Shown one piece after another: positions 43,346-54,879 of a DNA stretch of 64,000 nt. The stretch spans positions 2,170,001 to 2,234,000 of the forward strand of contig JAUIMM010000002.1 in the NCBI GenBank assembly GCA_031769625.1. The letters are read 5' to 3'. A program made the translations under genes and the position numbers. Every line of letters begins with the position of its first letter. Position 1 is the stretch's first letter. A model generated the notes under the pieces. The model made no database searches. It saw nothing but the letters and a program-made list of their open reading frames with translations, and was not told where the DNA came from. The stretch comes from Taudactylus pleione. Taxonomy: Eukaryota > Chordata > Amphibia > Anura > Myobatrachidae.

Positions 43346-44078
43346 ATGACATACACAAAAATGGGAATATTGCGGTGTGTACCTTGTCAGAATCATATGT
43401 ATCTCAGTCCCATATCCACTTACAACTGGGTGGGTATAACCGTGCAGTAACGGGATAGGTTTGCTAGGAAGTGTTGACGGAATTGCAGACACTGCTGATA
43501 GAAAATGTTACCTATCACAGTTTATGGTTAAGTAGACCCCTATATATTTTATTTCTTTATGGATTAGCTTGCTTTGTAATTTATTTGTTTCTGTAGTGAG
43601 AGGGGGTGAAAAGGAATTCAGATCATGGTGGGGGCCACAAACCAGTATTTAACTGAGGGTCCCATGGTGTCTTAATCTGGCTATGATGGGGGCTGCTAGG
43701 TTGTTGGATTTACCAAGCTACGGAATGCTTTGCTGCAGATGGCATTAACTGTTGTAGCCTATGAGCTACCTAATGCAGAGATTATTGGGAGAGTGTTCCA
43801 TATTACCCCTCCCCAGCAATGGCCACTTGTGCATGAATGGTCAGGAGAATGCACATGCTCAATAGCGCTGCAGGGTCCTGAAAGAGAAGTGAAGTGATCA
43901 CTAACGGCATCGCTTCACTTCTAACACAAGGGGGGACATTTGGGCTAAACCTAATTTGTCATTGCCGCAAATAGCGGCAATAAGAAATTAAAATTTTCCT
44001 GTCTAAAATCAGATAATTATTAAAACTATTTATCTATCTAGCACTTCAGTTATAATGCATCGCTCCCTTCCTCATATA
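43346..44078. other. No recognised gene
   Basis: AT-rich to neutral sequence with short dispersed fragments. GCACATGCTCAATAGCGC...GAAGTGAAGTGATCACT near 43850-43920 resembles parts of the 44079 element. Confidence 0.4.
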
Positions 44079-44572
44079 GGGGTGCATTTATCAACAATTG
44101 CAAACCAAACTGGGAGCGTTACTAGCAGGATGCGATTATAGTAGCAGCATGTATCATATCGTCCCACGGACAGGGGCTCCGAAAAAAGTCCATCCCTGCG
44201 ATGTTCTCGAAGTGAAGAGACCATCTCTTTACTCCTGTGCTGGGCTCCTTCGCATGCCCGGTCTACTTATCATGCATGCACGGTGGTCTTTGCAGTCATT
44301 TTTACAAAGCGTACCCATTGGCTACAGAAGCACAATGCCATCTTTAGATGGCGTTAGCTGCGAGAGCTAAGCACCGGAATGCTTCGGATTCTGGAAACCC
44401 ATCGGGGCTGCTGCGTCTGCTGTTGGAAATGGAGGGGCAGCAACAGATGTTGGAGATATCTGTTACGGTTCGTCCATAATACATCTCCGGGATACTAAAT
44501 ATTTGTGGCTATCCCCCGAAAATAGGTGTTTTCAGGGAATACACAGCAAATAGTTAATGATAAATGGGTCCC
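44079..44572. mobile_element. MITE with GGGGTGCATTTATCAACAATT terminus
   Basis: GGGGTGCATTTATCAACAAT and the mirror AATGATAAATGGGTCCC bound the element; ATA is duplicated on both sides (44076-44078, 44573-44575). The interior includes GATGGCGTTAGCTGCGAGAG and CACCGGAATGCTTCGG, also found in the broken copy at 46470-47395. Confidence 0.75.
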
Positions 44573-45097
44573 ATAGACATCTAATAAAGACAAACCTCGT
44601 CTATAAAATCTGTTGTGGCATGGGGAATCAGCCACATTTGTTAGTACTGTGTATTTGTAAATGCTGCATAACATTCTTGCATAAATGGAATTTGCTGCCC
44701 TCTTGTGGTTATTTATATAAACAGCATTGGCCTACTTCAGATTACAACACATGTAGAACTTTAAAATGGGAATACTTTTTGAATATTTTCAATCCCAACT
44801 GCTCTTCTTGACTAATTTATTTTATTAGTATACACCATTAATCCTTACAACCTTGACAGAGCTCCCAGCTTCCATATCTTCTAATACTGATTGTTATATG
44901 CTACATGATGATAAAATAATGTAGACATATTTATAACCAGTTGTATAATCGACCTGAAATTGCAGGGACACTGGTACCTTGGAATCTTAGACCCATGATT
45001 TTGAAGCACTACATAGCCTGCAGCAGCATTTGTCAGTGCTAGATCACAGGTATAGTGTAATAGGAGTAGAGTGTACAATCCAAATAAACGACAGCAG

Positions 45098-45200
45098 TGC
45101 CAGTGGTTCCCAAACTCGGTCCTCAAGGCACCCTAATAATCCAGGTTTTCAGTTTCTCCATGCTTAAGCAGAGGTGACTTAATTATTACCTCAGTCTTTT
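45098..45200 (+). mobile_element. hAT left end (CAGTGGTTCCCAAACTCGG)
   Basis: CAGTGGTTCCCAAACTCGGT and CCTCAAGGCACCCTAATAAT are the characteristic start of a widespread vertebrate hAT MITE. The right end was not found; another repeat starts at about 45215. Confidence 0.6.
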
Positions 45201-45214
45201 TTCCACCCTCAATC

Positions 45215-45640
45215 CAGACTTGCCTACCCTCCCAATTTGGCCGGGAGACTCCCGAAAATCGGGTGCCGCTCCCGACCCCCTGGCAAGGCAGGCAAGCCTC
45301 CCGGGCCCAACCGACCCATCCGCCCCCCCTGCACTTACAGTATAAATCCCGGCAGCGGAGGGGCCGGTGACGCGATTCGCTCTGAAACGCATCATCACAG
45401 CCCCGCCCCCTGCCTCACAATGCCATTAGTAACAGCATTGTGAAGAGGGGGCAGAGCCACGATGACGCGATCGTGATGCCACGATGACGCGATCGTGATG
45501 ACACGCCCCATGCTCCGCCCCAAATACGTGTCATCGTCTGGCCACGACCCCTTTTTTTGCCGCAACCCGCCCCCCGCCGAGAAAGCCCGACAGCTCCCTC
45601 CCGGAAGGAGGCAGTGAAATGTCGGTAAGTATGCCTCAAT
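45215..45640 (+). mobile_element. CATACTTGCCGAC repeat family, fullest copy
   Basis: AGACTTGCCTACCCTCCC at the left and AAATGTCGGTAAGTATGCCT at the right are loose inverted ends. In between is GC-rich text with CACGATGACGCGATCGTGAT directly repeated (about 45458-45500). Other copies: 2519, 21235 and 53070. Confidence 0.6.
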
Positions 45641-45689
45641 CTGAATCTTTGCTGTCAATACAGTCTGGGGTAAATACATGTAGAAAAAG

Positions 45690-46240
45690 ATTTCATACTG
45701 TATAGTGCAATAATTCAGATTTTTATTAATAGTATAAAAAAGACATAATCATATGAAATTTAAAAAGCCTTTAGACAAAAAACAGTAAAATTCAGCAGCG
45801 TACCAGAGTGTGAAAAGCAAAAGCTTTAAGTAAAGACACAGTTTCCGGAAATCTGTGAAATTCATTCAAAGGTCCTTGCAGATGGTAGAAGTCACCTCCA
45901 GATGATTTGTAGACACTGCAATACACAGATCCCATTGACGTGTTTCGATTCTCACGTGGAATCTTTTTCAAAGCCGGCACCATGCATATTTCCACCCTCT
46001 ATATTTACTTGGTCCTCAGACCAATCAACTCTGTTCTTTACGGTCATGTGACCGCAATCACTAGAAACCCGACACTCCGGTTTCCTCTGTGCGTCAGGGT
46101 TGGAGAAACCGGAAGTTGTCATGTGTTTCACTGCAACAACTTCCTGGAAGAGTTTATGTGTTTCACCAGAACAAATGATAATAATGATCATATAAACAAA
46201 TATATTTATACAATAAATATACAGATCATACAGAGAAAAT
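45690..46240 (-). mobile_element. Penelope-like terminal fragment
   Basis: On the minus strand it contains the hammerhead-like block near 45935-45975 and then TTCACAGATTTCCGGAAACT. The GGTCATGTGACCGCAATC and CCGGAAGTTGTCATGTG words resemble the CACGTGACGCACTTCCGGA block beside the main Penelope element (near 30372 and 34833). No RT reading frame remains. Confidence 0.45.
45935..45975 (-). ncRNA. Hammerhead-like motif (GAAACACGTC)
   Basis: Minus strand: TTTGAAAAA-GATTC-CACGTGA-GAATC-GAAACACGTC. A perfect 5-bp stem is followed by GAAA. The CUGANGA strand is degenerate. Confidence 0.35.
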
Positions 46241-46469
46241 AAATTGGTTGTTTAAAGCGCACGTTTCTTTCCTGACTGAATTTATACCTTGGAAAAGTAT
46301 GGGAAACAATATAGCACAATGTGTTAAGTTTACAAACCCATTTCACTTCATTTCAGCTGGTGCTAATCTTTTTTCAAAATCATCAGCAGCCATTCGGGTT
46401 TTATTACTTGGATACCTCAAAAATGAATTATGTCATTCATTTTGCAATTATCTGTGTTATTAAAATGTG

Positions 46470-47395
46470 GCGATAAGGTAAAATCACATGCGGGGACAGG
46501 CGCTACGAAAATAGCCTGTCCCTGCGATGTGTGAAGTGAAATGATAGAAAAAGACATCCGGGGACGTTCTGCGCATACGCAGTCTGCTGATCATGCATGT
46601 GCGGTGGCCATTGCTGGGGAGCGTTCCAGAGGAAACCTCTCCTGCAGTGACGTGCGGTGAGGTCAATGGCTGGGGAGGCTCACATAGAGATGGGTCTGAG
46701 TGCTGGGAGCCTGTCTCACCCCCTACTCACTGTAACTCTCCCTTCACTACACCAAGCATCAGTGTCCATTGTTTCTCCTACTTGCGTCACTGTCTTCTTT
46801 TGCTGCTGCTAACTGAGCTCCAATCTCTAAACACTTCCTGGTCACATGACAAATCCAAGGTATCCATCAATGCTCAAGACAAGCCCCCCCATACTCAGAG
46901 GCATGCCTTTATTAGCTCTCTTTCTGTGCAGCTTACTGCCTGTGGTGTGGCCCCACCCCCAACTCTGCAAGCAGTGTCTAACTATACAGAAGCGAGGTTG
47001 AGCTGTTGCTGCCTCACCTCTCGTCTGCCAGCAGTCCCAGGGAGCTCCACAAAGCTGGTGAGTGTTAACTATAAAAATTATTACAATAAACAAAGATGTT
47101 TAAAAGTTATAAATATCTTTTTTGTAGTATTCTAATAATTTTTATATCAAAGCTCTGCCTCACCTGCCTACCCTGACTGCATGTTCCTGCTTTCCTGGTG
47201 TTTTCTGCAATCTGTAGCCCATTGACACAATGTCATCTGAAGATAGTGTTAGCTGCTGGGGCCAAACTCCGGAATGTGAAGTATTGTGGAGCTTGTTAAA
47301 CATTTGGGGGGTCCTTAATATTTGCAGTATCCCCTGAAAATTGGTATTTTCAGAGAATATGCTGCAACTATTCAATGACAAATAGGCTCCATAGT
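46470..47395. mobile_element. Second copy of the 44079 MITE, split by a hAT-like element
   Basis: GGGGACAGGCGCTACGAAAA...CATGCATGTGCGGTGGCC (to about 46630) and ATGTCATCTGAAGATAGTGT...CAATGACAAATAGG (from about 47230) match the left and right parts of 44079-44572. The middle begins CAGTGACGTGCGGTGAGG at 46645 and ends CCTCACC...CCCTGACTG at 47179, like a hAT element. No clear 8-bp duplication was seen. Confidence 0.55.
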
Positions 47396-47977
47396 GTGGG
47401 CCCTGATACAGGTGGTGGGTATAGAATGTTGTGTCATGGCAAGAACTCTTTTAGCATTGTGCACGCCGCAGAGAAGTTGAGGAGGGCAAAGTCTTGTCAT
47501 CTTGTAGTTCGTGGTTATGCCTACACTGCCCACCGGGGTTACCTAAAAAGGTCAGGGCCCAGGTACTTTTGTACCCGCATCTCGCCCTTCTTGGCACCCC
47601 TGGCTCTAAGACTATATTCAGCTGTGTGTGTAAAATGTGTATGGTCATTTCTTTTTTCATGCACACAGCTGGACTCTATGTATAATAATTTTTTTGTGTT
47701 ATTGCATGAACAACATGTACTAAGCTTTGCACACCTTGAAGGTTCTTCCCAATGAACATCCAGAGACACCTGTGCAATGAGAAGTGCGCCTGTTGACTGT
47801 TTTTAAAAAATGTTTTCATGTAAAAAAAATCAAGAGTCACCAAAACCTAAGGATGCAGATTCATTTAGCTGCAGGTTGTGTAGCTGGTGTCTCTCTCAAC
47901 CTGCGAACAACAGTTAATGGTTATATCTGCTCGCACCTTCGGAGGGTGTAGTAATGTAGTAAGTAGTGATATTAATG

Positions 47978-48685
47978 CAGTGGCGTAACTAGGGTATTTG
48001 GAGCCCAGGGCAAGGTAAAAAACAGAGCCCCCCCCCTCCCACGTATATTTGCGCACCGAACAGTGGGCATGATCACATGCCACAAGGGGCGTGGCCACTG
48101 GAAAATGGGGGCGTGTCAACATGACACACCACCGTTTCTCGCCACTCTCGGAAAATTCCTTTCCATTCCATATGCACCTTAATGTCCCCAGTAGTAGTGC
48201 CCCTCTTGCAATGTCCCCAGTAGCAGTGCCCCTTATACATTGCCCCCAGTAATGCACCCTTATACAGCCCTATGTAGTGGTGCCCCTTATGCAGTGCTCC
48301 TTATAGTGCCCCTTATACAGTGCCCCCCAGTAGTGCCATTTATACAGTGCCCCCAGTAATGCCCCTTTTAAAGTGCCACTAGTAGTGGTCCCCTTATGCA
48401 GTGCCCCCACTAGTGCCCCTTATACAGTGCCCCCAGTAGTGGTTCTCCCTATGCAGTGCCCCCCAGTAGTGGTCCCCCCTATGCTGTGCCCCCAGTAGTA
48501 CCCCTGAGATAGTGGCCCCAGTAGTAATCCCCCATATGCAGTGCCCCTAGTAGTGTCCCTTATATAGTGCGTGTGTTACTGTGTAGTGCGGACCGCACAC
48601 TAACTTGACACCACTGTCCTGGACCGCGGCCGGCGGTGCAGCCCGGGGCACGTGCCCTGCTCGACCCACCCTAGATATGCCACTG
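47978..48685. mobile_element. hAT element (CAGTGGCGTAACTAGGG) carrying a minisatellite
   Basis: CAGTGGCGTAACTAGGGTAT at 47978 is mirrored by CACCCTAGATATGCCACTG at 48685. The flanking octamers are TATTAATG and TACTAATG (7 of 8). The interior from about 48184 to 48560 is a degenerate array of CAGTAGTAGTGCCCCTTATA-type units, the same minisatellite as at 26843 and 37921. It is non-coding. Confidence 0.85.
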
Positions 48686-49065
48686 TACTAATGTGGTACT
48701 GAGGTAACTGAGTACCCTTTATTAATATATTAGTGCTTATTGGAATCAGAGAACAGTCGAGAAATCTTCATGAAGATAAATTTTAATGGAAGCTGAAAAA
48801 ATGGAATACATAAATTGCAGTATCATTGGTGGAAATAATTCACATAAGATACCACTAGTATTTTGGACTTGTCATACTCTGGGTCACTAGTTATCATGCC
48901 CAGCGTTCAAGAGGTTTTTCCAACAGTCTCTCATTTCTATACACAAATAAGGGTAAGGGGGAATGGAAGAAAGGTCGCACCAAGGACTGATATTGAAAAC
49001 ATCATAAATTCTCAAATAACCCATAAATTCCTATTGCTATTATAAATTAATGATCAGGTAAGGGG

Positions 49066-49102
49066 TGCCTTTTGAGAAAGCACAAGCGAAACACGTGTCT
49101 AG
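49066..49102 (+). ncRNA. Hammerhead-like motif (GAAACACGTGTCT)
   Basis: CCTTTTGAGAAAGCACAAGC-GAAACACGTGTCT: the same layout as the Penelope end motifs (TGARAAAG, short GC stem, GAAACACGT) but the stem is only 2 bp. It probably marks another decayed Penelope terminus, and the sequence to about 50460 may belong to it. Confidence 0.3.
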
Positions 49103-49722
49103 GCGTTCTCTGTGCCAGTCCTAAATGCTAATAATACCTGTTGTACCGATAATTTGAATGTTATGATAGAAACTGAAGCTCCACTGAATTGATAGTAATT
49201 CTAGCTGTAGCTTTTGCACGGTGCTGCAGAGCCAGTGCAAATAGTTCAGCTTTTACTCTCAGAGCAGGAGATATACCAGGCTAACCGAGAGGAGACATGT
49301 GGTCAGACTCAAAGCGCTGCTGTGTATATTAAGTGAGTCAGCTGAGAAAGATATACAGCCACTGTAAGCAGCGCTGCCTTATGTGATAACTCGGCTGAAT
49401 GAGAGAGATATACAGCCAGAGTCAGCAGTGCTGCTTTATATTATACTATTACCCCGTGTGTATGATCCAAGCTATTCATTAGTGATGAATGGGAACAAGC
49501 ACCTGTAAAATAAAGTAAATTAGAGGAATTACTGGCAGGCTGGATACCCTGTAATGATCTGTTTGTTATCCACTATTAAACCAGACTGTTGAGATTGATA
49601 CAGTGTTGCTGTTCTGGAGTCAACGTGGTGTTGTGGAAACACAATTACAAACAGAAGTGGTCTATAATGTGTTATATCATAATATAACACCCTAGTAAGG
49701 GGATTCATTTGGTTGATATATA

Positions 49723-50136
49723 ATACCTCTTTTCCACCAAAAACCCAGGTCCGACCTGGCTTTTTGGACATGGTTCCAACCCTGGTCAGACCCATTTACA
49801 CTGCACCTTTGATCTGGGTTACTCGCAGGTCAACCCTGTTCACACTGAACTCAGGTCTGTCCTGCTAAACCTGTGAGGTCATAAAAAGTGGGAGGTGAAT
49901 GCTCCACAACCACCAATCCGCTCATTTTAGGCATGATCCAGGTCAGATAACCCGGGTTGCACCGTTTACACTGCACCATTACCTGGGTCCATCCTGGGTC
50001 CAACCCTGGTAGCTACCTGGGTTGGATTGCAGGGTCAATTGACCCAGGTTATTTTTCAGGGACCCTTTTACACTGAGCTGCGACCCAGGTAGACCCAGCA
50101 AAAACCCAGGTTTTTGCTCTGGTGTAAAAGGGGTAT
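49723..50136. mobile_element. TA-target MITE (ATACCTCTTTTCCACC)
   Basis: ATACCTCTTTTCCACCAAAA at the left is mirrored by CTCTGGTGTAAAAGGGGTAT at the right, flanked by TA (49721-49722, 50137-50138). The whole interior repeats ACCCAGGT/ACCTGGGT words, including the palindrome GACCCAGGT/ACCTGGGTC. Confidence 0.75.
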
Positions 50137-50472
50137 TAGATTTGTAAGCACACATGATTATAACTGGATCTTTTCAATTGAGACGTACACACGCGGGTTA
50201 AACTAACTGCTGATACTCTCTATTAAGCAGCCAATAATTTGAGAACATCTCAAACTGTCATTGAATTTAGGAGCATTATCAATTTAATAGGTACACAAAT
50301 GGACACTATCAAGTGTATATGTGACAAATATATAGGACTGAGCACGCATATTTTAATATGTTCTGTTATATGTAATATTGTATGTTTTGTATTTTGCTGT
50401 GTTTGTTCACCCAAGGGTGTATTTTAAGAATTATAATAAAGGTTATATTTTATTATAAGTAATAGTGCACTC

Positions 50473-51870
50473 TGTCGAAGTCGGATAATTGGATATGATC
50501 GCTTACAATTATTATCTGACGATTTAGTCGTCTATGGTCTGATGACAAATTGCTTGGACGCTACTCTGCGTCAGCGCATTTCCGATTTGCACAAATATAT
50601 ATTGATATCACTACAGAATTTGGTCAGAGTGTGGAAGACAGGTTTAATGTGTATGTCTGTGGGTGTTTGCATATGTTTTGATACTCTGCATGCTAATACA
50701 ATATGCCTGTGACAAATAATTAAACATATGCACAGAGACTAGTATGCTTAAAGGAAGTGGTCTAAATGCTAATTAAAGGCTTTCATGAGCTAGTAGACTT
50801 TAAGGCACCAAGCAAATAGCTGTGGGTCTCCCCCTACTTGGAAGTGAACCTTGCTGCTTGTAGCACCTTGCACTGTAGTTCGAACAACTTATAAAAATAT
50901 GTTAGAAATGGATAATATATATATATTAATCCATCACAAATACACAGAATTACATAACGCACACACATAGACTTACATACTTACACAAACACTTGTATGT
51001 GTAACCACATACGTACACATGGACGCTCACAGGCGTCCTCACATACTTACGAACGCACACCGCATACTAGCGATTTTACACAGTATTCTCACACTTACAC
51101 ATACAATAACTTAGAAAAAGGTTCCTTCACATTAAACGTGATATTAGAGGTTTTATTAGCGAATAATTATGTTGTGAAATGTATGTATATGATATTTATG
51201 GTATAGAAGCTAGTAGACATGTCATGTTTGGTACCATTCTAAAACCCTGTTTATTTGCAGATCTTCGGTTCTATCGGCAAGGAGATCGCAGCAGGCGTTC
51301 GCAAGATATGAATTATAGGTTAGAATGTATCTCTGTATGTAGTTTCTTTATTAGTTCTTCGGAGGGAAACCTACACAAAGAAGCAGTTGGAAAGATAATC
51401 CATAGCTCTGATGACACTATATGAACTAACCAATGAACAGAAGGACAAGGAGCAAGAACCAATGGAATCATGCCAACTCGTCTCTATTGTTGTATATGTG
51501 ATCTGTGTGGTATATAGGCTAGGGCTCTGTGAACTGTAAGGGAGTCATTTTCACTTACTAGATGACTGCAGGCTTCAGGATTGATGGCTGAGTACTGGAT
51601 TCCAGAGCGCCAGCGTATGTATCGGTTTGTACCTTTGTATTTACTTGCTTTTTGCGCTAATTGTGTTAGATGAAAGCCTGTATCTTTCTTTTTTTATTGC
51701 AATATAACATTTTGTGTTTTGGAACAACAATTGGATTGCAAAGCAATTATTTCTTACTTGTAGCGCTAAATAGCGACATTTTGGGTATAGCGATTAAGGG
51801 GTATTGTCTGGACAGCGATTATTTCTCTTTAGCAATTTAAGGGTATTCATAACTCATATAGGGATTCTTC
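50473..51870 (+). mobile_element. Solo LTR related to the provirus at 56421
   Basis: It starts TGTCGAAGTCGGATAATTGG, matching TGTCAAAGCCGGATGATTGG at 56421, and stays collinear: GACAAATAATTAA; CTGTTTATTTGCAGATCT then ATCGGCAAGG; AGCAAGAACCAATGGAAT; GGTATATAG; and the ATGACTGCAGGCTTCAGGAT block. There is no internal sequence on either side. The right end and target duplication could not be fixed, so the end is approximate. It is diverged (well below the identity between the provirus's own LTRs), so it is an older member or a subfamily. Confidence 0.7.
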
Positions 51871-51879
51871 CCTTCTCTC

Positions 51880-53060
51880 CTTTTTTGAAATAATGTACAA
51901 AGTCTCTCATTTCTGCCGCCCTCTCCCCGTCTTCCTTTCTCTTATTTTCCCTTCCCCCAGTCTCTCATTCCTGTCCCCCTCATCTCCTTGGTCATGGAGT
52001 CCAGTCTGTTTGGGATAACTTTAAGTGATAGATGTCATAATGCTTCTGCCAGTTTAACAGCGAGAGATGCCAGTCTAATGCTGGCCATACATCAGCAATT
52101 AATTGGGGCAATTCTCCGTTCTGCTGATGCCTGGGTTGGGTGATCGGCAAAATCCAGCATGTTGGACAATATTGATTCACCGATTCCGACTAAAAAATTA
52201 TCGGTATCAGTGAGTCAGGGATTTTTAACATTTTGTATTTTGCCAATCCCCAGAGAAATCAAGGATCATCAGATCGCCGGGAACAGATTGGCATCGGGGA
52301 ATAACTGGTTAGTTATTAATACTGGTTATCATGGGGAAGGCTGCCATTCTTTTGTGAAACCAGGGCTGGCGCTAAGATCTACAAGGGCAGGAAGCTGGTT
52401 CTGTTATTGCTGTAGGTCCATTTCCCTATAAGTAATAATAAAAAGTCACTGCTGCTATGTAGATGGTAAATTTGGGAGAATTACCACCAGTCATCATTTC
52501 ATTCGCAAGTTGCTGATATTTGTCTCCATTTTAAATTGGCCACCCCAATCTCCAGCCATTAAATAAAATAAATGGAAAGTATAATCCCTATTTGGGGCTC
52601 TCATATCTGGTAAGATAATTAGAGTGGAAACATTAACTTGAATTACGAAAATTAATTGGAATGTGCTCAGGTTCTGGTGTTTTCAAATATTGAATCTGTC
52701 TTTTTTAACGTAAAGGAAGACATTTTTAATTTTTTACGGCATACTCTTCAGTCTTCATATAAGTGATTGTGTTACGTGGTCACTTTATCCGTGGATTTGT
52801 CACATTAGTGATGAGTCTGACAAGTAGAAGTGTTCTAGAATGTACTTTTATCCTCTAATCTGTTTGATATTCTACACTTCTGTTTCTACATAAGTTTATG
52901 GGAAAAAAAGAGCTTGATAAATAGGATCCTTAGTGTCATATGTGTGAAGTGAATGTACTTTATATATCGTTTTGCATAATATGCAACTCGTTGTCTGAAA
53001 TACCAGTTGATTGGGGCAACCACCTTGTATTGTTTACATTTAAGTGCTCATCTCTCATTG
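51880..53060. other. No recognised gene
   Basis: A pyrimidine tract at about 51880-51985, then AT-rich sequence. The frames present are short and lack codon or motif support. Confidence 0.5.
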
Positions 53061-53064
53061 CTTC

Positions 53065-53400
53065 TTGAAGAGCATACTTGCCGACTTTTTCGCTCCAGCC
53101 AGGATGGCTCTGCGGGGGCGGAGCTCGGCAGAGGTGGGCAGGTCTGGGAGTGTGATGACACGATTACGTCTTCGTAGCCCCGCCTCTCTGCTATGTAATG
53201 CCAAGATTACCAGCATCGAGAAACAGGTGTGGAGCCATGATGACACGATTCAACCCATATTGCGTCATCGGCCGTCTGTGCCGCTCACTTCAATGGGGAA
53301 GAGGGCAGCCATGGGTGGGTGGCCCCAGCCTACAGGCGACTTGTCCATCTTCCGGGTGGCCGGGAGTGCCACACAATTTTCAGGAGCCTCTGGGGCATGG
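53065..53400 (+). mobile_element. CATACTTGCCGAC repeat family copy
   Basis: GAGCATACTTGCCGACTTTT followed by GGGGGCGGAGC, CCCCGCCTCTCTGC and ATGATGACACGATTC, like 45215 and 2519. The right end is unclear. A 158-codon frame across it is incidental. Confidence 0.6.
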
Positions 53401-53804
53401 CGGGAGGGAAGGGAAGTATGTTGTAGAGATGTTGGCCTGGGCACGTCTGTGACATGTTCTGACGCTCTAATGAAGGACTATTGGCGCTTGTCGAGTCAGA
53501 TTGAGAAAGTGTTGAAATAGTCCACTCGCATCAACGATAACTGCCTCTGCCTACAAGGAGCCGCCAAGCTGAAGGAAGCAATTGTTTTACTACTCACATG
53601 CAGCAGGAACCTTACAGAGCTTCTTCAGTGGGGACGGATTTGATGGGTGCACCAGTGGAAAAATGGCTGCCTGGAGAAGAATGGCTTCCATCATTTCACT
53701 GTGTTTGCTGCTTACCACTGATGAGAAGCCTAAGCTGGCACATAGGTATTATTATCCTATTCCATCAGCTGTGGAAGGTTTCTGTCTAAAGCACTTTGAG
53801 GAAC

Positions 53805-53957
53805 ATTTATCAAAGCTTGGAGAGAGATAAAGCAGACGGAGATAAAGAACCAACGAATAAGCTGCAAACTTTAATTTTTCAAACACAGTCTGTAACATTA
53901 GTTAGGAGCTGATTGGGTGGTACTTTATCTCCCTCCAAGCCTTACTACATCTCCCCC
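53805..53957. mobile_element. MITE of the TTTATCTCC/GGAGATAAAG family
   Basis: CAAAGCTTGGAGAGAGATAA on the left and TTTATCTCCCTCCAAGCCTT...CATCTCCCCC on the right, with CAAACACAGTCTGTAAC in the middle. The left terminus is replaced. Confidence 0.65.
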
Positions 53958-54557
53958 AGAATATCTTATCTGCCTGTGTTTGTGGACGCTGCCTCCTATT
54001 CTAATCCAAGGACTAGATTTCTGAATGTGCATCCTGAATGTTGTTTTTAGACTTATTATTTTGTGTTATTGGTATATGTGATCATTTTTGGGGATTTATA
54101 TCTGATCTACAGTAATTTCCTGTAGATGAATAAATTAAATTAGGTTTCATAAACCATCTGTGTGTTTCTTAGTGAAAGGCAGACCCTGATATTTCTACAT
54201 ACATATATTTATATATTTCTTCCATGACCAGTGCTGTAGCTGCTGATGTCCCAATTATTTGCAGTCTCTATTCTGCTTTTTGGGACAAGAGCAAAGTGTC
54301 CATTTTACAAGTTGCAGGTCTAGTGCATGTGTTTTTTATTTTGAGTGTGATGTTCCTCTATATGTAAGTTATTATTATACAAATAGAGTATTTTTGATCA
54401 TTTTATCATATGTGTCTCTGACCCTGCACATCTGTACCTCTGCTCCTTCCTATCTCTCCCCCCTATACCATGTCTGTCTGTGGTTTTCATATTTACTTTG
54501 CACCACATTTTCTGGTGGCAGCCCTGCTTGTGCCATTTCCTGGACCAAACCCAGAAC

Positions 54558-54870
54558 CAGGGGCGTATCTATAATGGGTGCAGGGGGGCTCCGCACCGCA
54601 CAACCTGCACTCATAATATTACTTACCTCTCCGAAATCCCACGTCGGCGCGTAGGTCCGGCGCTGTAAAACGACTGGAAAATGGCCGCCGCGGCCATTTT
54701 CCCGGTGACCTGTGCATACACTATAGACTCCGGGCACACTCTAGTGCCCAGAGTCTATAACTCCGGCGCTGGCCGCGCACAGCTCAGTGCGCTGCCGGCC
54801 ACCGGGCGGTTTAGAGGGGGCCTGTGTCGGAGACTGCACACGGTCCCCCTCCTCTCTAGAAACGCCCCTG
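54558..54870. mobile_element. hAT MITE (CAGGGGCGTATCTA) with perfect 8-bp duplication
   Basis: CAGGGGCGTATCTATAATGG at 54558 and CTAGAAACGCCCCTG at 54870 are inverted ends. CCCAGAAC is perfectly duplicated on both sides (54550-54557, 54871-54878). It holds GGAAAATGGCCGCCGCGGCC-type palindromes and no coding region. It is the cleanest hAT insertion here, so probably recent. Confidence 0.9.
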
Positions 54871-54879
54871 CCCAGAACC

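Noticed and set aside
51840..51860. ACTC as target duplication closing the solo LTR
   Set aside because: Only 4 bp, and the implied LTR end does not finish in CA; the end is left approximate.
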